A DNA stretch of 64,000 bases from Streptococcus hyovaginalis DSM 12219 (GCF_000420785.1 NZ_ATVP01000005.1:112460-176459); one strand, 5' to 3'; shown: positions 9,916 through 20,078, counted from the stretch's first letter. A program made the numbers and translations. Notes: a model not told the origin generated them from the letters alone.

Positions 9916-9942
9916 CTCAAACAGTCCACTGGACTGTTTGAG
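9916..9942. repeat. Perfect inverted repeat, core GTCC-ACT-GGAC
   Basis: Two perfect 12-base arms (9916-9927 and 9931-9942) around ACT. There is no T-run, so it is not a terminator. The right arm is continuous with a coding relic. A related repeat with core GTCC-ATT-GGAC lies at 27631-27651. Confidence 0.7.
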
Positions 9943-9985
9943 GTGGTGAATCATGAAGGTGCTACATACGCAATCTTTGGGTTAT

Positions 9986-10015
9986 GAGAAATGACTAGGC
10001 ATTTCTCTATTTTTG
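9986..10015 (+). terminator. Intrinsic terminator after a coding relic
   Basis: Stem GAGAAATG (9986-9993) / CATTTCTC (10000-10007), 6-base loop, followed by TATTTTT. It immediately follows the stop codon of the relic frame at about 9984, as expected for a former gene end. Confidence 0.65.
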
Positions 10016-10183
10016 ATCGCGGTTGATCAGGAGGGATTATCGTATCAGTATGCGAACACTGTCTACTAGATTGTTTTTACTGCTATCTAGGTAATTAGAT
10101 TGCGAGAAATTTAAGGAAAGTACTTGAAAGATGCTATCTGACTTGCCATTAACGAGCTAGCAACTGCCTATTCTCTCTATTTT

Positions 10184-10192
10184 TGCTATAAT
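10184..10192 (+). promoter_or_regulatory. Extended -10 promoter of the SNF2 helicase gene
   Basis: TGC followed by TATAAT at 10187-10192, predicting a start near 10199 and a 75-base leader. The gene has its own good ribosome binding site (GAGGAG). Confidence 0.55.
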
Positions 10193-10273
10193 AAAGGGAT
10201 AAACTATTGTTTGTTAAGAAATCAAGAACGATCTCATCGCTTTCAGTTAGCGTAAGAACGAGGAGTAAATAAC

Positions 10274-13200
10274 ATGGCAAGGTTAATCCCAGGTCGCATT
10301 CGTAATCAAGGAATTGCTTATTATGAAGCGGGATTAGTTTCAATAACATCTCAGGAAGAACAGTTGCTCACCGCTGTCGTTAACGGTGTTTCTATTCACT
10401 ATTCATTAGATGATCAAGAGATTATCTGTCAGTGTTCCCTTTTCCATGAAAAGGCGTATTGTGAGCACTTGGCAGCAGTGGAGTATTTTCTAAAAAATGA
10501 CCAACAAGGCCAGTCGCTTTTAGAGAGTTTATCTCAGCACCAAAATGATGAGAAAGAAAAAGAAGTAAGGCAATCGTTTGGTAGTCTTTTTCTTGCCACC
10601 TTAAAGACAACTGATGAGGCTGAAGAACGCTTTAGTTTAAGTGCAGAAGGCCAACAAAGCCCCTATGCCAATACCATATGGTGGACATTGCGCATTCGTC
10701 GTTTACCAGATACGCGCAGCTATGTGATTCGTGATATCAAAAGTTTTCTCAATGTGGTCAAAAAAGAATCTTATTATCAAATTGGCAAGCAGTACTATGA
10801 GCAGCTCTCATTGAATCAGTTTGATGAGGCTAGCCAGCAGATGATCACATTCTTGTGGCGCCTAACCCCGGATGTGTCACAACAAGACCTTTCCTTTTTA
10901 TTTCCTAATCATCACAGGCATTTACGGCTCCCTTCAGGCTTTTTTGAGGAAGGCCTCCTGTTGTTAAATGACTTGCCGCAAGTTCAATTAGAAATTGGGT
11001 TAAAGACCTATCATTTTTTTGACTGTACTTATCTACAGCCGGAGCATCGCTTGTTTCAGTTTGAAGTACTAGTGCATCGGAAAGCCATTGAGCTCCTTGT
11101 TCAGGAGGGACGTTATCATTCCTATTTTGATGGGCAATATTTATTTGCCAACGGTCACTTTTATTTCTTGAACAGTAAGCAACAAAAGCTAGTGATGGCT
11201 TTAAAAACACTGCCGATTGCGGATGATCTAGCCAAACACGTTTATTTTGATTTAACAGATCAAAACCAGTTAGCAGCTTCTCTATCGGACTTTGAAGAAT
11301 TGGGGCCCGTGAAGGCTCCTAAAACCTTTCAACAAAGAGATTTCGCTCTTCATTTCTCATTTGATTGGCAGGATGATCGGTTCTTAACTGTCCAGGCGGT
11401 ACTATCTTTTGATGCTCTGAACGTTGCCTCTAAGTCAGAATTGCAACAAGTCCCTTTTGCGGTTAATTACCGTAAGGAAGCTGCTGTTTTCCGCTTGCTT
11501 CGTCAAGAAGGTTTTGGTACTGATTTAAGGGGGGGTAAACGTTTAGCCAGTATGGCAGATTTGGTTACCTTCTTTGAGACCACCCTCGCGCAGTTCAATC
11601 AATTGGGGAAGGTGACCTTATCAGATAGGCTTAAGGAGATGCGAATTGAAGCGTCGCCTAGGATTAGTATTGAACGACAGGGAGGCCTGTTAGATATTTC
11701 TTTTGATTTTGATCAGCTGGAAGAGGCCGATGTCGACAGTGCTTTACAAGCCTTGTTTGCTAATCAATCTCATTTTATGTCGCAGACAGGAAAAATGGTG
11801 GTTTTTGATGAAGAAACGCAAAAAATCAGTAAAACTTTAGAGGATTTGAGGGCGAAACAAATCGCCAGCGGTCATTTGCAACTCAATCAAGCAGCAGCCC
11901 TTCATCTTTCTGAATTGGTTCCGAAAACGCAGCAAGTTTCTTTTTCAAATGATTTTCAGAAGATGGCAGACGATTTGCGTCACCCTGAAGGCTTTGACTT
12001 GCCTTCTTTGACCATAGAAGCTCAGCTCAGAGATTATCAGCAAAAAGGGGTTCAATGGTTAGCCATGCTAGACCATTATGGCTTTGGTGGTATATTAGCA
12101 GATGATATGGGTCTGGGAAAAACATTGCAAACCATAGCGTTCTTGAGTCATACCATTAAGCGAGAATCACGTATTCTTGTTTTAGCACCGTCTAGTCTGA
12201 TTTATAATTGGCAAGAAGAGTTCCATAAGTTTGCCCCGCAGATTGATGTCGCGGTTTCTTATGGAACAAAGGCGGATCGCCAGCATACGATCGCTGAGAA
12301 TCATCAGGTTACCATCACCAGTTACCATTCTTTCCGTCAAGATTTTGCTCACTATCAAGAAAGAGCATACGATTATTTGATCTTGGATGAAGCACAAGTG
12401 ATGAAAAATGCTAAAACCAAGATAGCGCATTACCTACGGCAGTTTAATGCTAAGAATTGCTTTGCCTTGTCTGGTACTCCTATCGAAAATAACCTTTTGG
12501 AAATTTGGTCTATTTTTCAAATTGTTTTGCCTGGACTATTGCCGTCTGAAAAGGTGTTTACCAAACTCAAAGCGGAACAAGTGGCACGTTATATCAAGCC
12601 CTTCATTTTAAGGCGTAAAAAAGAAGATGTTCTACCAGAGCTACCCCAATTAACTGAAATAACCTATCCCAATGAATTGGCAGAAAGTCAAAAAGCGATT
12701 TACATTGCGCAATTACGACAAATGCAAGAGCGCATTCGCACATCTTCAGATGTTGAAATCAATCGTCAAAAAATTGAAATCCTTTCAGGAATCACAAGAT
12801 TGCGGCAAATTTGTGATACCCCTAGTCTCTTTATGGATTATTCAGGAGAGAGTGGCAAGTTAGATAGCCTGAAAGCCTTGCTTCTCCAGATCAAGGAAAA
12901 TGGGCGCCGTGTCCTGATCTTTTCACAATTTCGAGGTATGTTGGATATTGTAGAGGAAAACCTGGCAGAGATCGGCTTGACAGCTTATAAAATGACAGGT
13001 TCAACGCCAGCAGATCAGCGACAAGAAATGACCAAAGCCTTTAATATGGGTTCTAAGGACGCCTTTCTGATTTCGCTAAAAGCAGGGGGAGTTGGTCTTA
13101 ACTTGACAGGTGCCGATACGGTTATTTTGATTGACCTATGGTGGAATCCTGCGGTTGAAATGCAAGCCATTAGTCGTGCGCACCGTATAGGGCAGACAGA

Positions 13201-13369
13201 AAATGTAGATGTCTTCCGTTTAATCACGAGAGGCACCATTGAAGAGAAGATTTTGGATTTGCAAAAGACTAAAAAGGATCTCGTGACTACCGTATTAGAT
13301 GGTAATGAGACAAGAGCTCATATGAGTATTGACGATATCAAAGAGATATTAGGACTTTCTCAAGGATAG
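10274..13369 (+). CDS. snf: SNF2-family DEAD/DEAH helicase with SWIM zinc finger
   Basis: 1031-residue Swi2/Snf2 ATPase of the type conserved next to murC in streptococci. The N-terminus has a SWIM zinc finger (CQCSLFHEKAYCEHL, pattern CxC...CxH). The C-terminal half holds the SNF2 motor: motif I (DDMGLGKTLQT), Ia (LVLAPSSLIYNW), II (LILDEAQ), III (ALSGTPIENN), then helicase C motifs V/VI (LKAGGVGLNLTGAD, QAISRAHRIGQ). The long middle region (about 100-580) is divergent. Remodelling of nucleic-acid complexes, perhaps coupled to RNA polymerase as for E. coli RapA, is inference only. Confidence 0.92.
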   Translation: MARLIPGRIRNQGIAYYEAGLVSITSQEEQLLTAVVNGVSIHYSLDDQEIICQCSLFHEKAYCEHLAAVEYFLKNDQQGQSLLESLSQHQNDEKEKEVRQSFGSLFLATLKTTDEAEERFSLSAEGQQSPYANTIWWTLRIRRLPDTRSYVIRDIKSFLNVVKKESYYQIGKQYYEQLSLNQFDEASQQMITFLWRLTPDVSQQDLSFLFPNHHRHLRLPSGFFEEGLLLLNDLPQVQLEIGLKTYHFFDCTYLQPEHRLFQFEVLVHRKAIELLVQEGRYHSYFDGQYLFANGHFYFLNSKQQKLVMALKTLPIADDLAKHVYFDLTDQNQLAASLSDFEELGPVKAPKTFQQRDFALHFSFDWQDDRFLTVQAVLSFDALNVASKSELQQVPFAVNYRKEAAVFRLLRQEGFGTDLRGGKRLASMADLVTFFETTLAQFNQLGKVTLSDRLKEMRIEASPRISIERQGGLLDISFDFDQLEEADVDSALQALFANQSHFMSQTGKMVVFDEETQKISKTLEDLRAKQIASGHLQLNQAAALHLSELVPKTQQVSFSNDFQKMADDLRHPEGFDLPSLTIEAQLRDYQQKGVQWLAMLDHYGFGGILADDMGLGKTLQTIAFLSHTIKRESRILVLAPSSLIYNWQEEFHKFAPQIDVAVSYGTKADRQHTIAENHQVTITSYHSFRQDFAHYQERAYDYLILDEAQVMKNAKTKIAHYLRQFNAKNCFALSGTPIENNLLEIWSIFQIVLPGLLPSEKVFTKLKAEQVARYIKPFILRRKKEDVLPELPQLTEITYPNELAESQKAIYIAQLRQMQERIRTSSDVEINRQKIEILSGITRLRQICDTPSLFMDYSGESGKLDSLKALLLQIKENGRRVLIFSQFRGMLDIVEENLAEIGLTAYKMTGSTPADQRQEMTKAFNMGSKDAFLISLKAGGVGLNLTGADTVILIDLWWNPAVEMQAISRAHRIGQTENVDVFRLITRGTIEEKILDLQKTKKDLVTTVLDGNETRAHMSIDDIKEILGLSQG

Positions 13370-13374
13370 AGATT

Positions 13375-13403
13375 TTGAAAAAGTGAGGTCTTTAGTTTAT
13401 AAT
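13375..13403 (+). promoter_or_regulatory. Promoter ahead of the 229-residue protein and murC
   Basis: TTGAAA at 13375-13380, exactly 17 bases, then TATAAT at 13398-13403. It lies between the SNF2 gene and the next gene and should drive 13432-15463. Confidence 0.75.
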
Positions 13404-13431
13404 AGGACTGTTACAGAAAGGAAGTGAGCCC

Positions 13432-14121
13432 ATGAGTTCCAGACGACGTATGTTTCCCTTGGTGCCAGATGATGAGCCAGTAATTGGCCAGTCGACAGCA
13501 ATGCACCTTTATGATAATAAAGATCTCATTACGAATATCAATGGAACTTACTATGACAAGGATTACTCTGATGTGACAAGAGATCTTTCATTTGTGAGGA
13601 ATACGCCTCCTCTTAAGGAGACCGGGCAAGCAGTCGTCTCCCAAACGAAAGAACATGGACGCACTTATGCTGAGCAGGCGAGAGAAAAGGCTAAAGAAGA
13701 CCTTCGTCAAAAAAGGCAGCGTTATGTTGAACAAGAGTTGCAACGTTCTCAGCCCTTGACAAGTTTATCTCGGCAAACAGCAAGCCCAGTTATGATTAAA
13801 TCGTCTCAGCAGACATCACCATCTGAGAGACCAGTAAGAAGTCGTACAGCGTCTCGACAGGCACCTAATGCAAAGGCGAAAACGCCTGAGAAACATCAGA
13901 CGGAGCTATCCGTGTATTCTCAGAAATTACGGCAAGAGTCCTATATCCTTGTGGATCTTCCTAAAGTTTACAAGCAACCAGAACGTGTTGCTGATTCAAA
14001 ACCGAAAAAAAATAGCTATGATTTCTTAAAAAGAAGTCAAATTTACAATCATCAAGAGAGACAAGAAAAACGTGAACGCCAAATTGCTCAAGAGCTAAAT
14101 TTGACACGTTTTAATGACTAA
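13432..14121 (+). CDS. Basic hypothetical protein upstream of murC
   Basis: 229 residues, very hydrophilic, rich in Q, K, R, S and E, with no membrane segment or enzyme motif. The first 60 residues look like a short conserved block ([31 protein letters not shown]). The remainder is probably disordered or helical ([20 protein letters not shown]). It has its own promoter and a GAAAGGAAG ribosome binding site and ends ten bases before murC, so it is likely co-transcribed with murC. I do not recognise a characterised family; a role in wall or division biology would rest on context only. Confidence 0.75.
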   Translation: MSSRRRMFPLVPDDEPVIGQSTAMHLYDNKDLITNINGTYYDKDYSDVTRDLSFVRNTPPLKETGQAVVSQTKEHGRTYAEQAREKAKEDLRQKRQRYVEQELQRSQPLTSLSRQTASPVMIKSSQQTSPSERPVRSRTASRQAPNAKAKTPEKHQTELSVYSQKLRQESYILVDLPKVYKQPERVADSKPKKNSYDFLKRSQIYNHQERQEKRERQIAQELNLTRFND

Positions 14122-14131
14122 AGGAGTGAGT

Positions 14132-15463
14132 ATGTCAAAAATTTATCATTTTATTGGGATTAAAGGCTCAGGAATGAGTGCCCTTGCGCTGATGCTGCAT
14201 CAAATGGGACATAAGGTTCAAGGATCAGATGTCGATAAATACTATTTTACCCAAAGAGGTTTAGAACAAGCTGGTATTCAAATCTTACCTTTTGCTGAAG
14301 CTAATATTACTGATGAAGTAGAACTGATTGCCGGCAATGCCTTTCGCCAGGACAATAATGTCGAGCTTGCCTATGCGATTGAAAAAGGTTATCCTTACAA
14401 ACGTTATCATGAATTTTTAGGGGAATTCATGGAGCAGTTTACGAGTTTGGGTGTCGCAGGAGCTCATGGTAAGACTTCCACAACTGGCTTACTAGCGCAT
14501 GTTATCAAGAATATTACCGATACCTCTTATCTCATTGGTGACGGTACTGGACGTGGCTCAGCCTCAAGTAAATATTTTGTCTTCGAATCAGACGAGTATG
14601 AGCGCCACTTTATGCCTTATCATCCAGAATACTCTATTATCACCAATATTGACTTTGACCATCCCGACTATTTTACAAGTATTGATGATGTTTTTGACGC
14701 TTTCAATGCTTACGCTAAACAAGTCAAAAAAGCACTCTTTGTCTATGGTGAAGATGACTACCTTCGTCGCCTCACATCCCCTGCAACCATTTACTACTAC
14801 GGCTTTGATGAGTCAAATGATTTTTATGCTGGTGACATCACTCGGACAGTGCACGGATCTGATTTCAGTGTTTACCATAAGGGGGAAGTTATTGGAAAAT
14901 TCCATGTGCCTGCTTATGGGCGTCACAATATTTTGAATGCGGTGGCTGTTATTGCTAATCTCTACATTGGTGGTCTAGATATGGCATTGGTGGCAGAGCA
15001 TCTCAAAACTTTCTCTGGGGTTAAGCGTCGTTTTACCGAAAAACGGATTAATGACACGATTATTATTGACGATTTCGCTCATCACCCAACTGAGATTATT
15101 GCGACTTTGGATGCGGCACGTCAGAAGTACCCTTCTAAAGAAATTGTGGCTATTTTCCAACCGCATACCTTTACGCGTACCATTGCTTTATTGGATGATT
15201 TTGCTTTAGCACTCAATGAAGCAGACGCTGTGTATTTAGCTCAAATTTATGGTTCGGCGCGCGAGGTAGACAATGGTGATGTCAAAGTAGAGGACTTAGC
15301 TCAACGCATTAACAAGCCTTCAGAAGTAGTTACCGTTGAGAATGTGTCTCCACTTCTTAACCATGATAATGCGGTATATGTCTTCATGGGAGCTGGCGAC
15401 ATTCAATTGTATGAACGGTCATTTGAAGAATTACTGGCCAACTTAACCAAAAATAATCAGTAG
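14132..15463 (+). CDS. murC: UDP-N-acetylmuramate--L-alanine ligase MurC
   Basis: MurC adds L-alanine to UDP-MurNAc in the cytoplasmic stage of peptidoglycan synthesis. An in-frame start at 14114 exists, but the ATG at 14132 has AAAGGAG just upstream and gives the usual [18 protein letters not shown] start and 443 residues. Visible: the Rossmann UDP-binding loop ([12 protein letters not shown]), the ATP loop ([16 protein letters not shown]), the central-domain [10 protein letters not shown], and the C-terminal [10 protein letters not shown] with [10 protein letters not shown] hairpin terminator at 15611-15631 follows. Confidence 0.97.
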   Translation: MSKIYHFIGIKGSGMSALALMLHQMGHKVQGSDVDKYYFTQRGLEQAGIQILPFAEANITDEVELIAGNAFRQDNNVELAYAIEKGYPYKRYHEFLGEFMEQFTSLGVAGAHGKTSTTGLLAHVIKNITDTSYLIGDGTGRGSASSKYFVFESDEYERHFMPYHPEYSIITNIDFDHPDYFTSIDDVFDAFNAYAKQVKKALFVYGEDDYLRRLTSPATIYYYGFDESNDFYAGDITRTVHGSDFSVYHKGEVIGKFHVPAYGRHNILNAVAVIANLYIGGLDMALVAEHLKTFSGVKRRFTEKRINDTIIIDDFAHHPTEIIATLDAARQKYPSKEIVAIFQPHTFTRTIALLDDFALALNEADAVYLAQIYGSAREVDNGDVKVEDLAQRINKPSEVVTVENVSPLLNHDNAVYVFMGAGDIQLYERSFEELLANLTKNNQ

Positions 15464-15610
15464 GCATAAAAAGGATAACTTTCTAAACTATTCGGAGTAG
15501 GCGGGTCAAAGAGATAGGGAACTGTTTGCGAAGTGAATTTAGGAACAGGACAGTTTACTACGCTTGACATCGCTTAAGAAAGGGCCTGAAAAGATTTTGT
15601 CTACAAACTT

Positions 15611-15631
15611 AAAGAGCGTTTAGCTCTTTTT
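15611..15631 (+). terminator. Terminator after murC
   Basis: Stem AAAGAGC/GCTCTTT (15611-15617, 15623-15629), loop GTTTA, ending in T. It stands about 20 bases before the following ATG, so the next gene may rely on read-through. Confidence 0.7.
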
Positions 15632-15649
15632 ATATGAGGTAAATGATAG

Positions 15650-16147
15650 ATGGAAATTAGACATGTTCAAATAACAGATTGGGAAAGGATTACCCAGATT
15701 GAGGCGAGTAATTTTTCGCCAGAAGAGGCAGCGAAGCCAGAGGTCATCAGAAAACGCATTGAAACAATAGCTGATACCTTTCTCGTAGCTACTTTTGATG
15801 AACAAATAGCAGGTTATATCGAGGGCCCGGTTATTACGGAGCGCTACATTAGTGACGACCTGTTTCATGATGTTAGTCCGAACTCTACTGAAAAAGGCTT
15901 CATTGCCATCACTAGTCTCTCAATTGCTAAGGAGTATCAGGGGCAGGCAATCGGGACAACATTATTGGCAACATTAAAGGATTTGGCAGTTGCTCAAAAC
16001 CGTCAAGGAATCACCTTAACCTGTCACGATTATTTGATTTCCTATTATGAGATGAATGGTTTTAGTGACGAAGGGGAGTCTCTGTCACAGCACGGCGGGG
16101 CCAAATGGTTTAATCTCGTTTGGGAAAATCCAGAATTTGAATGTTAA
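15650..16147 (+). CDS. GNAT-family N-acetyltransferase
   Basis: 165 residues, a single GNAT fold. The acetyl-CoA-binding region is the Q/R-x-x-G-x-G/A-like stretch IAKEYQGQAIGTTLLATLKD, preceded by the beta-4 strand FIAITSLSI and followed by LTCHDYLISYYEMNGF. The substrate is unknown. The start is preceded by TGAGGT. The gene lies alone between murC and mltG. Confidence 0.85.
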   Translation: MEIRHVQITDWERITQIEASNFSPEEAAKPEVIRKRIETIADTFLVATFDEQIAGYIEGPVITERYISDDLFHDVSPNSTEKGFIAITSLSIAKEYQGQAIGTTLLATLKDLAVAQNRQGITLTCHDYLISYYEMNGFSDEGESLSQHGGAKWFNLVWENPEFEC

Positions 16148-16172
16148 GAATAGGTAACAAGTCTTAAAATCA

Positions 16173-16201
16173 TTGCATTATCAGCTTTTTTAAGATATAA
16201 T
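16173..16201 (+). promoter_or_regulatory. Promoter of mltG
   Basis: TTGCAT at 16173-16178, a 17-base spacer, TATAAT at 16196-16201; predicted start about 16208, close to the strong GGAGGGG ribosome binding site of mltG. Confidence 0.75.
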
Positions 16202-16232
16202 GCAGGTTGATTATTAAGTAGGAGGGGCAGCT

Positions 16233-18080
16233 TTGACTGACTTTAAAGACGAGGATAAGACTTCAAAAGTTGGTGATCAGAATTTTAAAGATCGTATTTT
16301 AAAAGAGCTTGAAGAAGCAAATCGTAAACGCCTGTTGCAAGAAAAAGCAGAGCGCCAAAGAAGAGCTGCCGAAGCAGAAGCAGAGCGTCTTCAAAAAGAG
16401 CAAGAGTTAGAAAGACAAGCTTCAGAAGCTCTAAAAAAGCAAGAAGAGGAGCGAGAGTCACTTGCTGCTATGCAATCTGAGTTCACTAATAACCAGTCGA
16501 CCTCTTTTGCTTTGGATAATCATAAGCATTCTACAGAGACCGTATCGCAGAGTGCTTCTATCTTCCACTCAGAAACGCTGTCCCCAACGAGTCCAGAGCC
16601 TGGTTCGCAGTCACTTAATGGAACAGTCGATTCTGACTTGGCTAATACTGCTACTTCAGAAGTACGAGACTGGACATCAGAAATAGATGATGACTCTGCT
16701 GAATCCAGAGAGGAAGAGCTTGTTTCTGCCGCGCCTCATTTAGCTGCTTCAAGATATTCGACGATAACAAAGAGCGAGTCAGAGGTTAGTGACTTTTCAG
16801 GTGAATCGGCCGTGCCCCCTTCTGAACAAATGGTTGCTAGTTTGGAAGCGCAGAATGAAGCAGTTGTTGCTCAAATTGAAGCATCCAAAACAGTTACCGA
16901 AGAAGTTAGGACACCAATGACACGACGAAAGAAAAATTATAAAATTGCAGCTAAAATTACTGGAATTTTAGTCACTATTATTGTAATTGTAGGTCTGCTA
17001 ACGGCATTTTTAGGCTATCGCTACGTCTCCTCATCACTTGGGGCAGTTGATGCCAAGTCAAAGCAGTTTGTAACCGTTGAGATTCCCGAAGGGTCAGGAA
17101 ATAAGCTTGTCGGGCAAATCCTGGAACAAAATGGTCTTATAAAAAATGCCTCGATCTTTAATTACTATGCACGATTTAAAAATGTTTCAGACCTTCAAAG
17201 TGGCTATTATAACTTGCAAAAAAGTATGACTGTTGAAGAGATTATTAAGGCCTTGCAACAAGGTGGTACCGCTGAGCCTCAGCAACCAGTGTTAGGTAAA
17301 ATCTTGGTAACAGAAGGTTATACGATTGATCAGATTGCCAAGGCCATAACAGATAATGTTAATACAAAGGATACTGGTGATAAAACACCATTCAAATCAG
17401 ATGATTTCTTGGCATTGATGACCAATCAAACCTTCATCAATGAAATGGTACAAAAATACCCTAAATTATTGGCAGATATTCCGAGTGCTGATGAGGCCAA
17501 GTATCAATTGGAAGGTTATCTATTCCCGGCCACTTATAATTACTATGAAGAGTCTCATTTAGAGGATGTGGTTGATCAAATGTTATTAACCATGGACACT
17601 ACCCTGGCTCCCTATTATGATCAGATATCATCTAGCGGACGGACAGTTAATGAAGTCCTAAGCTTAGCTTCTTTAGTTGAAAAAGAAGGCTCTACTGATG
17701 AAGATCGTCGAAACATCGCAAGCGTCTTTTATAACCGTTTGACGATTCAAATGCCTCTTCAGAGTAACATTGCTGTTTTATATGCCATGGGCAAACTTGG
17801 CCAAGAAACCACCTTACGTGAAGATGCCGCTATAGACACGAAAATTGATTCCCCATATAATATTTATGAACATCCTGGCTTGATGCCGGGACCAGTGGAT
17901 AGTCCTGGCTTGTCAGCGATTGAAGCCACTGTCAATCCTGCGGATACTGATTACCTTTATTTTGTGGCTGACGTTACAACAGGCAATGTCTACTATGCAG
18001 AGGATTTTGCGACTCATGAAGCCAATGTTGCTAAGTATGTTAATGCTCACTTAGAAAGCAGCGGCAGCAGTAATGAGTAG
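16233..18080 (+). CDS. mltG: Endolytic transglycosylase MltG
   Basis: MltG (YceG) cleaves nascent glycan strands at the membrane and sets chain termination in peripheral wall synthesis. The 615-residue form is the streptococcal one: a long cytoplasmic part (1-230) starting with an E/K/R-rich coiled coil (about 25-75), then a TM near 238-260, a LysM-like region, and the YceG catalytic domain with the EGYLFPATYNYYEE motif and the catalytic glutamate in LASLVEKEG. The TTG start at 16233 is chosen because AGGAGGGG lies 5-6 bases upstream. Confidence 0.94.
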   Translation: MTDFKDEDKTSKVGDQNFKDRILKELEEANRKRLLQEKAERQRRAAEAEAERLQKEQELERQASEALKKQEEERESLAAMQSEFTNNQSTSFALDNHKHSTETVSQSASIFHSETLSPTSPEPGSQSLNGTVDSDLANTATSEVRDWTSEIDDDSAESREEELVSAAPHLAASRYSTITKSESEVSDFSGESAVPPSEQMVASLEAQNEAVVAQIEASKTVTEEVRTPMTRRKKNYKIAAKITGILVTIIVIVGLLTAFLGYRYVSSSLGAVDAKSKQFVTVEIPEGSGNKLVGQILEQNGLIKNASIFNYYARFKNVSDLQSGYYNLQKSMTVEEIIKALQQGGTAEPQQPVLGKILVTEGYTIDQIAKAITDNVNTKDTGDKTPFKSDDFLALMTNQTFINEMVQKYPKLLADIPSADEAKYQLEGYLFPATYNYYEESHLEDVVDQMLLTMDTTLAPYYDQISSSGRTVNEVLSLASLVEKEGSTDEDRRNIASVFYNRLTIQMPLQSNIAVLYAMGKLGQETTLREDAAIDTKIDSPYNIYEHPGLMPGPVDSPGLSAIEATVNPADTDYLYFVADVTTGNVYYAEDFATHEANVAKYVNAHLESSGSSNE

Positions 18081-18084
18081 AATG

Positions 18085-18117
18085 ATAGGACTGGCCTATG
18101 TCCAGCCCTATTCCTTT
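18085..18117 (+). terminator. Weak hairpin between mltG and greA
   Basis: Imperfect 10-bp stem (18085-18094 / 18102-18111, one mismatch) with a 7-base loop, followed by TTCCTTTT. It could attenuate transcription between mltG and greA rather than fully stop it. Confidence 0.45.
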
Positions 18118-18156
18118 TATAAATTAAGACTATTTTAGAAAAGAGAATACTATACC

Positions 18157-18648
18157 ATGTCAGAAAAAACATTTCCAATGACACAGACTGAAAAAGAACA
18201 GTTAGAAAAAGAATTAGAAGAGTTAAAACTCGTTAGACGTCCAGAAGTTGTCGAACGGATTAAAATTGCCCGTTCTTACGGTGACCTTTCAGAGAACTCT
18301 GAGTATGATGCTGCTAAAGATGAACAGGCTTTTGTTGAGGGAGAAATCTCAACTTTGGAAAACCAACTCCGTAATGCGGAAATTATTGATAGCGATGCTG
18401 TTGCTAAAGACGAAGTGGCTATTGGTAAAACAGTTATTGTTCAAGAAGTTGGCACAAGTGATAAGGATACCTACCACATCGTTGGTGCTGCAGGAGCAGA
18501 TATTTTCTCTGGAAAGATCTCCAACGATAGCCCAATAGGACAGGCGCTTATTGGTAAAAATAAAGGTGACAAGGTAACTATCGAATCACCTGCAGGAAGC
18601 TATGATGTCGAAATTATCAGCGTGGAGAAAACAGCCGATAATAACTAA
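18157..18648 (+). CDS. greA: Transcription elongation factor GreA
   Basis: GreA rescues backtracked RNA polymerase by stimulating transcript cleavage. The N-terminal coiled coil (residues 8-78) includes the tip acidic residues in [18 protein letters not shown]. The C-terminal FKBP-like domain ends [21 protein letters not shown]. The 163-residue product is within a few residues of the usual length. It lies 76 bases after mltG, a conserved streptococcal pair, and is followed by a clear terminator. Confidence 0.97.
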   Translation: MSEKTFPMTQTEKEQLEKELEELKLVRRPEVVERIKIARSYGDLSENSEYDAAKDEQAFVEGEISTLENQLRNAEIIDSDAVAKDEVAIGKTVIVQEVGTSDKDTYHIVGAAGADIFSGKISNDSPIGQALIGKNKGDKVTIESPAGSYDVEIISVEKTADNN

Positions 18649-18753
18649 ACTAAGACAGAAGGAAGTAAGAGGGTACCAGACGAAGGTGACAAAGATCTGG
18701 TCAATGAATCCTCATTTCTAGTTGATGTTACGAATCGACTAACACAATAATTT

Positions 18754-18780
18754 AAGGCTGGATTTATTCCAGCCTTTTTT
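18754..18780 (+). terminator. Terminator after greA
   Basis: Stem AAGGCTGGA (18754-18762) / TCCAGCCTT (18768-18776), 5-base loop, then six T. Confidence 0.85.
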
Positions 18781-19100
18781 ATGTCTAAGGATAGATGGCT
18801 TGTAATGCTATCGGTAAGTTAGTTCTTGGAGTTAGTCATTGAAGTTAATTATCGCTACTTTTCCTTATTAGCCTAGAGTCCCGATTCCTAAATGATTCAA
18901 AAAGAGAGATGTCCTTTATTTGAGTGCAAAATCTTTGGTGCAATTGCTAGTAGGATGAGATCCAGGTTTTATGTGATAGCAAAAATGCCATGATACATGC
19001 TCATGGCAGAAATAACACTTTACTCACGTATTACAAAAAATGATTTTTCTCCTTTAAAAATGTGTGCGTCACTCATAACGCAGTTCATGAGTAGAAACAA
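18781..19100. other. Gene-free stretch between greA and yidC terminators
   Basis: No convincing gene on either strand. It contains a hairpin at 18986-19008 (TGCCATGA/TCATGGCA) followed on the minus strand by ATTTTTG, so a second minus-strand terminator lies about 90 bases beyond the main yidC terminator. The rest shows no motif that I recognise. Confidence 0.4.
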
Positions 19101-19133
19101 AAAGTGGGGTCGGACTTACTGTTCCGACCCCAC
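19101..19133 (-). terminator. Terminator of yidC (minus strand)
   Basis: An 11-bp stem (19104-19114 / 19123-19133) rich in G/C, 8-base loop, followed on the minus strand by TTT at 19103-19101 and more T beyond. Confidence 0.85.
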
Positions 19134-19157
19134 AATAACATTCAGTTTTAAGAATGG

Positions 19158-20078
19158 TTATTTTCGATTTTGTTTACCAGCGTTGCGTTTTGGCTTTTTA
19201 GATTCAATAGCACCTTCGATAGGTGAGTTGCTTGGTGTAACGTCTTTACGTGAGTTACCAGACGATTTTAATGGTTTGGGTGGATTTTGCGCAAATTCAG
19301 CTTCAACCTTCTGACGCAAACGAGGTTTGATGACATAAGTTGTGATGAGTTGTTGTGCGATAGCGAAGAAGCCACCGATGAACCAATAAAGCGATACCCC
19401 AGCTGGAGATGAAAATCCGAAGAAGGCCATCATTAGAGGCATGCTGTACATCATTGATTTCATTTGGGCACGTTGCTCTTCCGGAACAGCCTTCATAGAC
19501 AACCAAGATTGGAAGAAATAAAGGGCTGCGATAATAGCTGTGAGGAGCAAGTCGGGCTTATCCAAAGCAAACCAAAGGAATTGTGAGCCTTGGATACCAT
19601 TTGTGTAACGCGCTGCAAAATAAAGTGCTGAGAAGAATGGCATTTGAATGAGGAGTGGTAGACACCCGATACCGCCAAACATGCTAACACCATACTGGCG
19701 TTGAGCAGCCATGAAATCAGCTTGTGCCGCTAATTTTTCTTCTTGTGTCGTTGCTGTCTTCATCCGCTCCTGAATTGGGCCGAGATAAGGTTTGAGATAA
19801 GCCATTTTCTCAGACTGATAGGCAGCTTTTTGTGCTTGATAGAGGCCAAGTGGCAAGATGATAATCCGCACAATGATCGTTACTGCAATAATACCAAGCC
19901 CAAAGCCAAGACCTAGGTCATTGGCAAAATATTGAATGACTTTCTCCATGGGTTTGCCAAGGGTATCCCAGACAAAGCCGGCAGGTTTACCGTTAACAGT
20001 TCGGACACACCCCGAAAGAAAGAGCAGCATAGACAGAGCTAGCCCTGATAAAAGTAATTTTTTAGTTGATTTTTTCAC
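19158..20078 (-). CDS. yidC: Membrane protein insertase YidC (YidC1/OxaA)
   Basis: YidC inserts and folds membrane proteins with or without Sec/SRP. The 306-residue product has a lipoprotein signal peptide ([17 protein letters not shown], lipobox cysteine), five predicted TM segments, the conserved [19 protein letters not shown] segment and [20 protein letters not shown]. The C-terminal tail is basic ([13 protein letters not shown]). The GTG start at 20078 has AAAGGAA upstream. Streptococci carry two YidC paralogues; from the length and short tail this is probably the YidC1 type, but that assignment is tentative. Confidence 0.94.
   Translation of the reverse strand: MKKSTKKLLLSGLALSMLLFLSGCVRTVNGKPAGFVWDTLGKPMEKVIQYFANDLGLGFGLGIIAVTIIVRIIILPLGLYQAQKAAYQSEKMAYLKPYLGPIQERMKTATTQEEKLAAQADFMAAQRQYGVSMFGGIGCLPLLIQMPFFSALYFAARYTNGIQGSQFLWFALDKPDLLLTAIIAALYFFQSWLSMKAVPEEQRAQMKSMMYSMPLMMAFFGFSSPAGVSLYWFIGGFFAIAQQLITTYVIKPRLRQKVEAEFAQNPPKPLKSSGNSRKDVTPSNSPIEGAIESKKPKRNAGKQNRK

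Larger units (their letters stand above)
9506..10186. other. Gene-poor region with relics, terminators and a palindrome
   Basis: No open frame here looks like an intact gene. It holds a hairpin terminator at 9704-9750, a perfect 12-bp-arm palindrome at 9916-9942, the apparent 3' end of a broken gene running out of that palindrome (FEVVNHEGATYAIFGL then stop at about 9984), and a second terminator at 9986-10015. Upstream of the palindrome the same frame meets a stop. I do not recognise the parent gene. Confidence 0.5.
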
